A stretch of DNA of 64,000 nt from positions 186,001 through 250,000 of the forward strand of contig NZ_QGEH01000004.1 in the NCBI RefSeq assembly GCF_003258515.1. Direction: 5' to 3'. The notes under the pieces are model-generated. The model ran no database searches. It was not told the DNA's origin and saw nothing but the letters and a program-made list of their open reading frames with translations. This DNA is from Marinobacter bohaiensis (GTDB lineage: Bacteria > Pseudomonadota > Gammaproteobacteria > Pseudomonadales > Oleiphilaceae). Below are positions 45,200 through 53,400 of this stretch, one piece after another (position 1 is the first letter of the stretch; each line of letters starts with the position of its first letter). The translations under genes and the position numbers were made by a program.

Positions 45200-45523
45200 A
45201 TGGCATTTGTCGTTACCGATAACTGCATCAAGTGCAAATACACCGACTGCGTGGAAGTCTGCCCGGTAGACTGCTTCTACGAAGGCCCGAACTTCCTGGT
45301 CATCGACCCGGACGAGTGCATCGACTGCGCCCTGTGTGAGCCCGAGTGCCCGGCGGAAGCGATTTTCTCGGAAGACGAGCTGCCGGCAGGCCAGGAAAAG
45401 TACATCGAAATCAATGCCGAGCTCGCCGGCAAGTGGGAAAATATCACGGAAAAGAAAGATCCCCTCCCCGATGCGGCCGAGTGGGATGGCAAGCCGGACA
45501 AGTTCCAGTACCTGGAAAAATAA
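45200..45523 (+). CDS. fdxA: 7Fe ferredoxin FdxA
   Basis: The 107 residues carry two Cys clusters, [14 protein letters not shown] and [12 protein letters not shown]. The first has the spacing for a 3Fe-4S site and the second for a 4Fe-4S site, as in Azotobacter-type FdxA. The tail beyond residue 60 is typical. It is an electron carrier of uncertain partner. A 205-bp gap from mutS and its own terminator make it a single-gene unit. Confidence 0.97.
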   Translation: MAFVVTDNCIKCKYTDCVEVCPVDCFYEGPNFLVIDPDECIDCALCEPECPAEAIFSEDELPAGQEKYIEINAELAGKWENITEKKDPLPDAAEWDGKPDKFQYLEK

Positions 45524-45554
45524 GGCGCCTGCCGGGTTCGACCCGCGCTCGAAC

Positions 45555-45590
45555 AAAAAAAGGGAAGCTGTCTGGCAGCTTCCCTTTTTT
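45555..45590 (+). terminator. Rho-independent terminator of fdxA
   Basis: A 10-bp stem (AGGGAAGCTG 45561-45570, CAGCTTCCCT 45576-45585) with a 5-nt loop is followed by T6. An A-run precedes the stem, so it may also work on the other strand. Confidence 0.95.
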
Positions 45591-45654
45591 GCGTCTGACG
45601 CCTTTGAAAATTGGGCGCTCAACGGGCCATTGTGACCAGTCTACGGATAAGGCG

Positions 45655-45830
45655 GCGGTCGCCCCTGGGGCGACTCGGAAACTGAAGTTTCCGCTACATC
45701 GACTCCCCGGAAACGAGAGTCGGATAGACAACGCTTGGCTCTCCCTTCGAGTACCGGCGAACGCCAGACCCTGTACCCGAAGCTTTTAGCTTCGGAGGGC
45801 CCTCCAGGGCCCCGGACAATGCCCCAATAC
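45655..45830. repeat. Two-hairpin intergenic repeat, copy B, and further hairpins
   Basis: GTCGCCCC-T-GGGGCGAC (45659-45675) is a perfect 8-bp stem. It is followed by CGGAAAC-TGAA-GTTTCCG (45676-45693), a second perfect stem, then CTACAT. GGCGAACGCCAG recurs about 60 bp further right, as in copy A. The rest holds more palindromes: CGACTC/GAGTCG, CCGAAGC-TTTTA-GCTTCGG (near 45777-45795) and GGGCCCT/AGGGCCC. The gap has no gene. Confidence 0.65.
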
Positions 45831-45843
45831 GCCAAGATTCACA

Positions 45844-46491
45844 TCAAGGCTGCGTCACCGCCAGCTTCGCCCCCAGCGCCACAAACACACCGCCCGTCAG
45901 CCCATGCAGCAACCGCTTGAGCCGGGGCTTCGCGCCCCAGCGGCGTGAACGCACAATCATCACCGCCACCAACGTCTGCCACACCATGGCAATCACGAAA
46001 TGCACCGCCGCCAGCAGGATCGACTGGGTAAACGCGGCACCGGCCGGATCGATGAACTGCGGCAGGAAGGCCATGTAGAACAGGGCGGTCTTGGGGTTGA
46101 GCACGTTGGACAGCACGCCCTCGCGCAGCGAACGCATGGGCCGGTAGCCGCCCTCGCCCACGGATTCGACCCGCGGCATGGGCGATCCGGAACCGGAGGC
46201 CCGCCAGGCCTGGCGCAGGCTCATCAGCCCCAGCCAGACGAGATACAGGGCACCCAGCCATTTGAGCCCGGTAAAGGCCCAGGCTGTCTGCAACAGGATC
46301 AGGGAGATGCCGACCGCCGACAGGGTGGCGTGTACGAACAGCCCGCTACAGATGCCCAGACTGCTCACCACGCCATCGCGCAGGCCGCCGCGGGCGGTGT
46401 TACGCATCACCACCAGGGTGTCGACCCCGGGTGTCACGGTCAGCAGGGAAATGGCCACCAGGTAGGCCCAGAAGAGATCGGCGCTTGGCAT
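45844..46491 (-). CDS. LysE/RhtB family amino-acid exporter
   Basis: The 215 residues are a six-helix inner-membrane protein. The N-terminal LLTVTPGVDTLVVMRNTARGG is the family signature, and a later NVLNPKTALFYMAFLPQF is the second conserved loop. It exports amino acids such as homoserine, threonine or lysine. The ATG at 46491 has a GAGGAT ribosome-binding site; a longer reading to 46644 would overrun the neighbouring gene region. The substrate is not predictable. Confidence 0.93.
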   Translation of the reverse strand: MPSADLFWAYLVAISLLTVTPGVDTLVVMRNTARGGLRDGVVSSLGICSGLFVHATLSAVGISLILLQTAWAFTGLKWLGALYLVWLGLMSLRQAWRASGSGSPMPRVESVGEGGYRPMRSLREGVLSNVLNPKTALFYMAFLPQFIDPAGAAFTQSILLAAVHFVIAMVWQTLVAVMIVRSRRWGAKPRLKRLLHGLTGGVFVALGAKLAVTQP

Positions 46492-46528
46492 TGCAACATC
46501 CTCGGCAGCACGCCGGGACCCGGCGGCT

Positions 46529-47557
46529 TCAGCTTTCCAACAGTTTCTTCGCCGCCGCCGAGCGGTAGAACGGAGCCAGGCGGCGACGCAACAGCCCCTC
46601 AAGATAACCGGACTGGCGCAACAGATCGAGTGTCGGCTGGGCAAAGGCGTCCACTTCGGCCATGACCACCGCCGGCGTCACTCCCACATCGCCCAGCAAC
46701 GTCGCCAGGGGTTCGTCGCCGTACTTGGCGAACAGGTGTGCGACCACCGCCTGGTAACACCCTTCGAAGTACGCCGTCTTGCGGAAACTCAGCCAGAACT
46801 CGTAGCCCAGCACCACGAATTCCTGCAACTCCAGGTCGCCCAGGCCGTTCTGCAGCTCGGCCAGGGAACGGTCTTCGACGCCGTTCCAGGCCGCCATGAT
46901 GGTGTCGCGCAGCTCGTCGTCGGACAACGCCCGCAGCAGGAACTGCTCGGAGCGCTGCAACAGGCCCGGCAGGCTGTCGCTGAGCCAGGACTTGATGCGC
47001 TTCTCGAAGGTCTCGTCGATGCCCGGCACGGCGCGGGTCGCCATGCGCTTGCCGAATTTCATCATCGAGCCCACGCCCGGCACATTGCGGGAAATCAGAT
47101 TGTCTTCGTACAGGTAATTGACCAGGCCGTGATAGACGAGGTTCGACACCAGCTCCTGATACACCGGGTGCGCCATGATCTCGCCGATCAGCCGCTCGCG
47201 GTGCTCGCGCAGTTGCAGGAACTCCTCGACGAAGGCCGCCGCCTGGTCGCGGCTCAGGATTTCGCGCAGCTCGGTCTCGGACTGGACCGGCGCCGACAGC
47301 ACCTGGCTGGCCATTTCCCCCGCCAGTTCCGGGATACCGGCGTCCAGCTCCATGTTCACCACCAGCCGCTGGATCACGCCCAGGATCTGGTCCTCGCTGA
47401 CGGCCTCGTTCAGCGTCACCGAGTCGGCCAGCTCGAACAGCCGGTCCACCTCGCCGGCGACGAACTTACGCAATTTCGCGCCTTTCAGGGCGGACAGTTC
47501 ATGCTTGATGTGCGCTTCCAGTAACTGGTCGGCCAGGCCGTTCGGTTGATCTGCCAT
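46529..47557 (-). CDS. Conserved hypothetical helical protein
   Basis: The 342-residue protein is mostly alpha-helical, with no signal peptide and no catalytic motif I can name. VYQELVSNLVYHGLVNYLYEDN (near 130-150) is a conserved-looking segment, and several hydrophobic-Leu patches suggest helical bundles. The ATG at 47557 fits; upstream codons would enter the intergenic palindrome. It is 37 bp upstream of the LysE gene and could be in its transcript. I recall similar proteins in Marinobacter and Pseudomonas, but no function. Confidence 0.85.
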   Translation of the reverse strand: MADQPNGLADQLLEAHIKHELSALKGAKLRKFVAGEVDRLFELADSVTLNEAVSEDQILGVIQRLVVNMELDAGIPELAGEMASQVLSAPVQSETELREILSRDQAAAFVEEFLQLREHRERLIGEIMAHPVYQELVSNLVYHGLVNYLYEDNLISRNVPGVGSMMKFGKRMATRAVPGIDETFEKRIKSWLSDSLPGLLQRSEQFLLRALSDDELRDTIMAAWNGVEDRSLAELQNGLGDLELQEFVVLGYEFWLSFRKTAYFEGCYQAVVAHLFAKYGDEPLATLLGDVGVTPAVVMAEVDAFAQPTLDLLRQSGYLEGLLRRRLAPFYRSAAAKKLLES

Positions 47558-47692
47558 GATGGTGTGCGTCCGCGCTCCAGGAAAAGGGAATGTTTCAACC
47601 GAGCGTAACACGGCGGGCACGCCGGCGGGTTTGCCCCGCCGGCCTCGAGAGGCGGCCGATCCGGCCAGTCCGGCCCCGCCTCGAGCGGGCGG

Positions 47693-48643
47693 CTACTGGT
47701 GATCGGAGAAGTTGTGGTCCTCGGCCGCCAGCGACAGGCACAGGCTGCCCGGCCCGAGGTAGATGCTGCTGGTGATGCCCATCTGCGAGATGAGCAGCTC
47801 GACCTTGTGCTCGGCACAGGTCTCACGCAGGCGATCCAGTCCCGGCAGCGCCTCGATCTCTTCCCAGGAAAAACCGCAGGACAGCACCACGTATGGCGTC
47901 AGCAGGCCAGCCTTGACGCGACTGTCGGCGTAGTTGATCACCTTCTCCGCGGCGCTGTTGAAGTTGAGCGTCTTGGCCACCGGCGCCGGTTCCGAATTGC
48001 GGCTCATCAGCACCGGGGTGACGTTCAACGCCTTGCCCAGGAAGGCCACCACCGCCGAGATGCTCTTATCACCGCGGCGACGGGCGCGTTCGCGGAGGTA
48101 ATGCAGGTCACGGGGAATCGCGCAGGTGTAGATCCGGTCGGTGAAGGCTTCCACCTGCTGACGCAGCTCGTTCTTGCCCAGCCCGTCCTCGATCAGCCGC
48201 AGGGTGTGGGCGGCCAGCAGCCCCTGGCCGGAGAACAGTTGTTTGCTGTCGATGACGCGCATGGAGAACTTGCCGTCCCGCCCGGCCGCTTCACGCACCG
48301 GCTGGTAGTGAGACATGACGCTGTTCATGGCCTCGGTGGCATTCTGGTACACCAGGCTGCGCGAACGGGTCACCGTCTCACAGATGGCCACGTCGTACTC
48401 GGTCACGATGCGCTCGAGAAACAGATCGTGGATCTGCTGGGCGCTGTAGGCCTCGGTCTCGGCGTGGTGCCCTTTCTGCAGCAGGCCGCTGTCGTAGAAA
48501 CGGGCGGTGGTTTCCGGGCTGTGGTCATCGACGTAGGTTTGTCCGTCGATCTTCGCCGTGACCGGCAGGATGAAGATATCCTTGTCGCGGGAAAAGTCGT
48601 ACGGCAGATCACAGGCCGAATCGACAATCAGACCAACTCGCAT
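47693..48643 (-). CDS. DegV family lipid-binding protein
   Basis: The 316 residues open MRVGLIVDSACDLPYDF and include TETVTRSRSLVYQNA-like blocks, the DegV two-domain fold that binds fatty acids. A later SCGFSWEEIEAL and GITSSIYLGPGSLCLSLA complete the second domain. In Gram-positive bacteria DegV relatives (FakB) deliver fatty acids to FakA kinase. No FakA-like gene is visible here, so a different role is likely. A GC-rich imperfect hairpin (about 47633-47690) lies after the stop. Confidence 0.9.
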   Translation of the reverse strand: MRVGLIVDSACDLPYDFSRDKDIFILPVTAKIDGQTYVDDHSPETTARFYDSGLLQKGHHAETEAYSAQQIHDLFLERIVTEYDVAICETVTRSRSLVYQNATEAMNSVMSHYQPVREAAGRDGKFSMRVIDSKQLFSGQGLLAAHTLRLIEDGLGKNELRQQVEAFTDRIYTCAIPRDLHYLRERARRRGDKSISAVVAFLGKALNVTPVLMSRNSEPAPVAKTLNFNSAAEKVINYADSRVKAGLLTPYVVLSCGFSWEEIEALPGLDRLRETCAEHKVELLISQMGITSSIYLGPGSLCLSLAAEDHNFSDHQ

Positions 48644-48808
48644 GTTGCTTCTCCACTTGCCCCCTGCGTCGACATCGCCGGCGGAGAGGGCTTGTTATGT
48701 TTTTTGTGGGACACCCTGGCAGGCGTCTCAGGCGTCATGAATGGATCACGACGCCGCTATGAGACCTATATCACAGTTTGCCTCGGGCAACTGTAAACTC
48801 CTGCAAAG

Positions 48809-49681
48809 TCAGGCAGTTCGGCTGGTTTCCGCGGTGCCGGCGGCGTAGGACGCTTCCAGCTCCTGCAGGTTCTCCCGCAGCAGCGCCCGGTTGTCCTGCT
48901 GCCACGGGTGAAAACCGGTACGGAAATAGGCCAGAAAATCCGGCAGGCAGCGACGTAACACGCCGGGCCGCCCCCACAGGAAATTCAGGCCATCGAGCCA
49001 GGTGCGCAGGCTCCACAGCTTGCCCTCGCTGCGCAGCATGCTGCAGGTGTTGAGGAAGGTGTACTTGAAGAAGTTGTAGGTGACGAACAGGAACACCACC
49101 TTACGCAGCCGTTCGTTGCCGACGCAGTGGCGATACACGTCAAAGGCGACGGCCTTGTGCTCGGTTTCCTCGATCGCGTGCCAGCGCCACAGCGCGCGCA
49201 TCGTCGGTGACGCGCCGGCCATCCACTGCGGGTGCGCCAGGATCGCGTTGGCCAATACGGCGGTGTAGTGCTCCGCACCGCAGGTCCCGGCCAGCTGCCG
49301 GGAAGGCGATAGCTTCTTCACCCACGCCATGTGGCGGCGGAAGCGGGTATCGAGGCGGTCGATGTCGTAGCCTCGCACTTTGAGCCCTTCGTTATAGGCC
49401 CGGTGCTCGCGGCCGTGCAGCGCTTCCTGGCCGATGAAACCGCGCACTTCGCGCTGGAGCTTGGGATCGTCGATGCGGTCCCGGTAGAGGCGCACCGAGT
49501 CGATGAACTGCTGCTCGCCGTCCGGAAACTGGAGGGACAGCGCATTGAAGAACGCGGTGCGGAACAGGTTGTTGCCGTGCCAGAGTTGCCGGAGCTCACC
49601 GCTCACGTCGAAGCTAACGTGGCGCGGCGCGACATCGATATCGGCCGGGGTGGAACTGGCTGACGTCGTGCTGACGGTCAT
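48809..49681 (-). CDS. Metal-dependent hydrolase-like protein (PF10118, ferritin-like)
   Basis: The 290 residues hold Glu/His motifs of a di-metal four-helix bundle: GQEALHGREHRAYN (about 81-94) and HAIEETEHKAVAFDVY (near 165-180). The family has no proven reaction to my knowledge. The ATG at 49681 sits behind GGAGG. It faces the SDR gene across a 288-bp gap that contains a strong inverted repeat. The two may form a small lipid or xenobiotic pathway, which is inference. Confidence 0.85.
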   Translation of the reverse strand: MTVSTTSASSTPADIDVAPRHVSFDVSGELRQLWHGNNLFRTAFFNALSLQFPDGEQQFIDSVRLYRDRIDDPKLQREVRGFIGQEALHGREHRAYNEGLKVRGYDIDRLDTRFRRHMAWVKKLSPSRQLAGTCGAEHYTAVLANAILAHPQWMAGASPTMRALWRWHAIEETEHKAVAFDVYRHCVGNERLRKVVFLFVTYNFFKYTFLNTCSMLRSEGKLWSLRTWLDGLNFLWGRPGVLRRCLPDFLAYFRTGFHPWQQDNRALLRENLQELEASYAAGTAETSRTA

Positions 49682-49805
49682 GTGACCTCCTTCCGGCGCA
49701 TCTTGTTGTTTTGGGCGCCTGGTTGATGAGGATGATCCGATTAAAGCAACTGCTTCAATACTGCTTAATAATACGGCAACGTCCGTCGGATTGCCCAGCA
49801 TCACG

Positions 49806-49831
49806 GGCCCGATCACCGGTCCGATCGGGCC
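49806..49831. promoter_or_regulatory. Inverted repeat in the hydrolase/SDR divergent promoter region
   Basis: GGCCCGATC (49806-49814) and GATCGGGCC (49823-49831) form a perfect 9-bp inverted repeat around an 8-nt palindromic-looking spacer (ACCGGTCC). It lies between two divergent genes, so it may be an operator for a dimeric regulator or an RNA hairpin. No regulator gene is adjacent. Confidence 0.45.
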
Positions 49832-49969
49832 AATTCACTCGCCACCGCATCTTGCGGCGGCGATTGCCATTTACCAAATACCAGTACAAACTCAAGAACT
49901 TAATAAGCAACAACATGTTTTATCAGGTGGCCGACCAGCGCCACACCGGACAACGGAAGAGGCGTGACA

Positions 49970-50728
49970 ATGGAGATTGACCAGTCGGTCATTGTGGTTA
50001 CCGGCGGCTCATCGGGCCTGGGCGCGGCCACCGTCCGCCACCTGGCGTACCTCGGGGCGCGGGTGGCCATCCTGGCGCGAGGGGAAGAGCGCGCCCGGCA
50101 ACTGGCCAGCGACGTCGGCGGCATCGCCGTTCCCTGCGACGTGCGCGATCCCCGGCAGACCGAGAGGGCCTACCACCGGGTCCGGGACGAACTCGGGCCC
50201 ATGGCGGCGGTCATCAACTGCGCCGGCGTCGGCACGGCGGAGAAAATCCTGCGCAAGGGCGAAGCGATGGCCCTGGAGCGTTTCAGCGGTGTCGTGGAAA
50301 CCAACCTGATCGGCACCTTCAACAGCCTGCGCCTGGCGGCCGCCATCATGAAAGATCGCGAACACAACGCCGACAGCGAGCGCGGGGTGATCATCAATAC
50401 CGCGTCCATCGCCGCCTTCGACGGCCAGTCCAGCCAGGCCGCCTACGCCGCATCCAAGGGCGGCATCGTGGCGCTGACCCTGCCCGCCGCCCGTGAGCTG
50501 GGCGCATACGGCATTCGCGTCAACACCATCGCCCCGGGCCTGTTCGCCACACCCATGACCGAACGCCTGCCCCAGACGGTGAAAGACGGCATTGCCGGGC
50601 AATCGGCGTTTCCGGCGCGTTTCGGCCGGCCACTGGAATTTGCCCGGCTGGTCCAGCAGGTCATCGAGAATCCCATGATCAATGGCGAGACCATCCGTCT
50701 GGATGGCGGCCTGCGCATGCCGAACTGA
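49970..50728 (+). CDS. SDR family dehydrogenase (HSD17B10-like)
   Basis: The 252 residues have the SDR cofactor motif TGGSSGLGAATV (11-22) and the active-site YAASKGG with Ser in TASIAAFDG. They resemble 3-hydroxyacyl-CoA or 3-hydroxy-2-methylbutyryl-CoA dehydrogenases (the 17beta-HSD10 branch). The ATG at 49970 has AGAGG seven bases upstream; a GTG two codons earlier is less likely. The SGNH hydrolase gene follows after 12 bp. Confidence 0.92.
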   Translation: MEIDQSVIVVTGGSSGLGAATVRHLAYLGARVAILARGEERARQLASDVGGIAVPCDVRDPRQTERAYHRVRDELGPMAAVINCAGVGTAEKILRKGEAMALERFSGVVETNLIGTFNSLRLAAAIMKDREHNADSERGVIINTASIAAFDGQSSQAAYAASKGGIVALTLPAARELGAYGIRVNTIAPGLFATPMTERLPQTVKDGIAGQSAFPARFGRPLEFARLVQQVIENPMINGETIRLDGGLRMPN

Positions 50729-50740
50729 GGAGGCCGGTCC

Positions 50741-51466
50741 ATGCACCCGCTGCTGACAATTCCACTGTTGCCCGTACTGCTGCTGGAAGGCCGTTACGTG
50801 CGGGCGCGAACGCCCCGGCTTCCGGAAGCGGACGGGCCCCGCCAGGGCGTCGCCGGCGAGGGGCCGCCGCTGAACCTGCTGATCCTGGGCGACTCGGCCG
50901 CCGCCGGCGTGGGGGCGGACACCCAGGAGCAGGCGCTGGCCGGCCAGGTTGTGCACCGCCTGGCCCGTCGCTACCGGGTGACGTGGCATCTGGAAGCGAG
51001 AAACGGCAGGCGGGTTCAAGACTATCTGGGTGACGACGCGCCGCTCCCGGACCTCCGGCCGGACGTTATTGTCACCTCCCTGGGGGTCAACGACGTGGTG
51101 TCGTCGATTCCACCGCGACGCTGGCTGGGGCAGGTGGAACGCCTGATCCGCGAACTGCATGAGCGCTACCAGCCGGCCCTGATCCTGTTTACCGACGTGC
51201 CGCCGATGGATTATTTCCTTGCCCTGCCCCAGCCACTACGCCGCTATCTCGGCGATCGGGCGCGGCAGTTCAATAACGGCCTGGGAAGGCGGCTGCCGAC
51301 ACTGGAGCGGACCGAGCGGATCAGCGTGCTGTTCGAGAACGATCCGGACCTGATGGCCGCCGACGGCTTTCATCCCGGACCGGCCGGCTATCGGGTATGG
51401 GCCAACGAAGTGGCGGCGCGGGTGTTCGCGCATTTTCCGGTCCAGGCCCCGGCGACCGAAGCCTGA
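50741..51466 (+). CDS. SGNH/GDSL hydrolase
   Basis: The 241-residue esterase/lipase-like enzyme has LLILGDSAAAGVG (46-58, catalytic Ser in GDS), SLGVNDV, and DGFHPGPAGY near the C-terminus with Asp and His. A short hydrophobic N-terminus (PLLTIPLLPVLLLEG) may be an export or anchor signal. AGGAGG precedes the ATG. It is co-transcribed with the SDR gene. The family cleaves acyl esters, including sugars and lipids. Confidence 0.9.
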   Translation: MHPLLTIPLLPVLLLEGRYVRARTPRLPEADGPRQGVAGEGPPLNLLILGDSAAAGVGADTQEQALAGQVVHRLARRYRVTWHLEARNGRRVQDYLGDDAPLPDLRPDVIVTSLGVNDVVSSIPPRRWLGQVERLIRELHERYQPALILFTDVPPMDYFLALPQPLRRYLGDRARQFNNGLGRRLPTLERTERISVLFENDPDLMAADGFHPGPAGYRVWANEVAARVFAHFPVQAPATEA

Positions 51467-51490
51467 CAACGACTACCCCATGGTCCGGCA

Positions 51491-52897
51491 CTACCCGCCC
51501 CGCTGGGCCACCAGCGCTCCCAGGGTGCGGATGGCCTCGTCGATCCGCTCGCTCCAGGGGTTGGCGCCATTGAGGCGGATGCAATCCTCGTACTTGTCGG
51601 TGGTGGAGAACATACGCCCCGGGGCAATGTTGATGCCCCGTTCCCGCGCCGCCTGGAAGACGGCCGTCCCGGACACCCGGTTGGGCAACTGCACCCAGAG
51701 CACAAAGCCGCCCATGGGCCGACTGACCGCCGTACCTTCGGGAAAGTCGCGGATGATCGCCGAACGCAGCCGCTCGGTGGCCTCCCGGTAGCGCTGTCGC
51801 GCGGAGCGTAGATAACGGTCGTAGCCGCCCTGCTCCAGGAAATGCGCCACCGCCATTTGCGGAATCGAGCCCGTCGCCAGGTTGTTGAAGTATTTCTGCT
51901 GGCTGAGCGCGGCGAAATGCTGGCCCGGTACGATCCAGCCCAGGCGCAACCCCGGGGAGATGGTTTTGGAGAAGGAGCTGCAGTAAATGACGTTGCCGGT
52001 CTCGTCGAACGACTTCGCCGGGCGCGGCCGCTCCCCTTCAAACGGCAGGTCGCCGTAGATGTCGTCTTCGATCAGCGGCACACCGGCGTCATCCAGCAAC
52101 CGCACCAGGCGCCGTTTCTGCTCGTCCGGCATGCGCACACCCAACGGGTTGCTGTGATTGGGCACCACCACGCAGGCCTTGATCGGCCATTGGTCCAGGG
52201 CCAGTTCCAGCCCTTCCAGACTCAGCCCTTCCACCGGATGGGTGGGGATTTCCAGCGCCCGCAGGCCGACCACTTCCAGCGCCTGCAGGATGCCGGGGAA
52301 CGAGGGCGATTCCACTGCGACAATGTCACCGGGCCTGGTGACCGCCCGCAGCGCCAGGATGATGGCTTCCTGGGCACCGTTGGTGGCGATGATGTCCTCA
52401 TGGGTGGTGACCACGCCCAGATTGGTCATACGCTGGGCGATCTGACGGCGAAACGCGTCCTTGCCCGGGAAGGCGTAGTCGAGGGTTTCCAGCCCCTGGC
52501 GCGCCGCCCAGATGGTGGCGTGCTGGATCTGGCGCATGGGCAGGAAGTCGGCGTGGGGCACCGCCGCGCCCATGGCCACCATGTTCTTGCGTTCCACCGA
52601 GCACAGGTCCAGCGCCATGTCCCGGGCCGTCACCGGGGCGGGCCGGGTTCGCGGGCGAGGCATCACCGGGATGGGTGCCTCCTGGCGCGGGACCCGGGCG
52701 TAGTAACCGCTGCGTTCACGCGCTTCGAGATAACCGCGGCTTTCCAGGGTCTGGTGAGCCTGGAGCACGGTGGAGATGCTCACCCCGAACTGGCGGCTGA
52801 GCACCCGGACGCCGGGCAATCGATCGCCCGAGCGGTAGACACCATCCTTGATCAGTTGCTGGATCTGATCCGCCAGCTGTGCATAGAGAACGGACAT
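51491..52897 (-). CDS. MocR-type transcriptional regulator (GntR HTH fused to aminotransferase domain)
   Basis: The 468 residues begin with a GntR-type winged helix (about 1-70; PGVRVLSRQFGVSISTVLQA). A fold-I PLP domain follows (about 100-465), with the PLP lysine in YCSSFSKTISPGLRLGW. Such proteins sense pyridoxal phosphate or amino compounds. The ATG at 52897 has AGGAG. It is divergent from the short hypothetical gene/PhzF pair, with inverted CGGTACAG/CTGTACCG sites between them. Confidence 0.93.
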   Translation of the reverse strand: MSVLYAQLADQIQQLIKDGVYRSGDRLPGVRVLSRQFGVSISTVLQAHQTLESRGYLEARERSGYYARVPRQEAPIPVMPRPRTRPAPVTARDMALDLCSVERKNMVAMGAAVPHADFLPMRQIQHATIWAARQGLETLDYAFPGKDAFRRQIAQRMTNLGVVTTHEDIIATNGAQEAIILALRAVTRPGDIVAVESPSFPGILQALEVVGLRALEIPTHPVEGLSLEGLELALDQWPIKACVVVPNHSNPLGVRMPDEQKRRLVRLLDDAGVPLIEDDIYGDLPFEGERPRPAKSFDETGNVIYCSSFSKTISPGLRLGWIVPGQHFAALSQQKYFNNLATGSIPQMAVAHFLEQGGYDRYLRSARQRYREATERLRSAIIRDFPEGTAVSRPMGGFVLWVQLPNRVSGTAVFQAARERGINIAPGRMFSTTDKYEDCIRLNGANPWSERIDEAIRTLGALVAQRGG

Positions 52898-52990
52898 GGC
52901 TGTGCTCCTTCCTTTCCTGAACGCCTGCCCGGCGAGGCCGCCGTTGGGGCAGTTTCCCTGACATCTTCCCAGAAGAACGGGGTGCGGGGA

Positions 52991-53048
52991 CGGTACAGAT
53001 AAGCCTTCAAGCAACCGGAACAGTTCGCCTCGCCACTACCCTGTACCG
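52991..53048. promoter_or_regulatory. Inverted CGGTACAG sites, candidate MocR operator
   Basis: CGGTACAG (52991-52998) and its exact complement CTGTACCG (53041-53048) lie 50 bp apart between the MocR gene and the gene at 53134. The right site abuts a -35-like TTCAAC (53050-53055), with a -10-like GTTATG 18 bp further. MocR sites with a TGTACC-type core are known to me in general terms; the match here is inference. Confidence 0.5.
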
Positions 53049-53133
53049 GTTCAACTTCCCAATCCCTGGATCTGTTATGGTCTCTTGGGTCTGGGGAGAA
53101 TGCAAGACGGGTTCATCGGAAGAGGACAACGTC

Positions 53134-53400
53134 ATGCGCAACGACCTGTTAGGGCTTTATGTTCACTGGGCCAGGCCCCACACCATGACGGTGGCGAACG
53201 CCTGTGATCGCCTCACCGAAGCCGGCTACATCGGCTGCATGCCGGAGGCGAATCACCGGATCCTGTGCCGCAGCGGTCAACGCATCCACCTCTACGGCGA
53301 TGCGGAGCTGCTATCGTTTGCCCAGCACCCGAACGTGCGACGTCCGCTCTCCGAACCACACGCCCGATCTTTCACCATGGAGCAGGAACTTCAGACATGA
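53134..53400 (+). CDS. Small hypothetical protein coupled to PhzF
   Basis: The 88 residues (MRNDLLGLYVHWARPHTMTV at the start) have two cysteines in GYIGCM and RILCRSG and no known motif. GGAAGAGG precedes the ATG. Its TGA overlaps the next ATG by four bases (ATGA), so it is translationally linked to the PhzF gene. I do not recognise a family. The MocR regulator reads away from it. Coding is likely because of the coupling. Confidence 0.75.
   Translation: MRNDLLGLYVHWARPHTMTVANACDRLTEAGYIGCMPEANHRILCRSGQRIHLYGDAELLSFAQHPNVRRPLSEPHARSFTMEQELQT

Noticed and set aside
45555-45590. Hairpin after fdxA considered as part of the intergenic repeat
   Set aside because: It is a normal rho-independent terminator with its own T-run; it lacks the CTCGGAA/CTACAT blocks.
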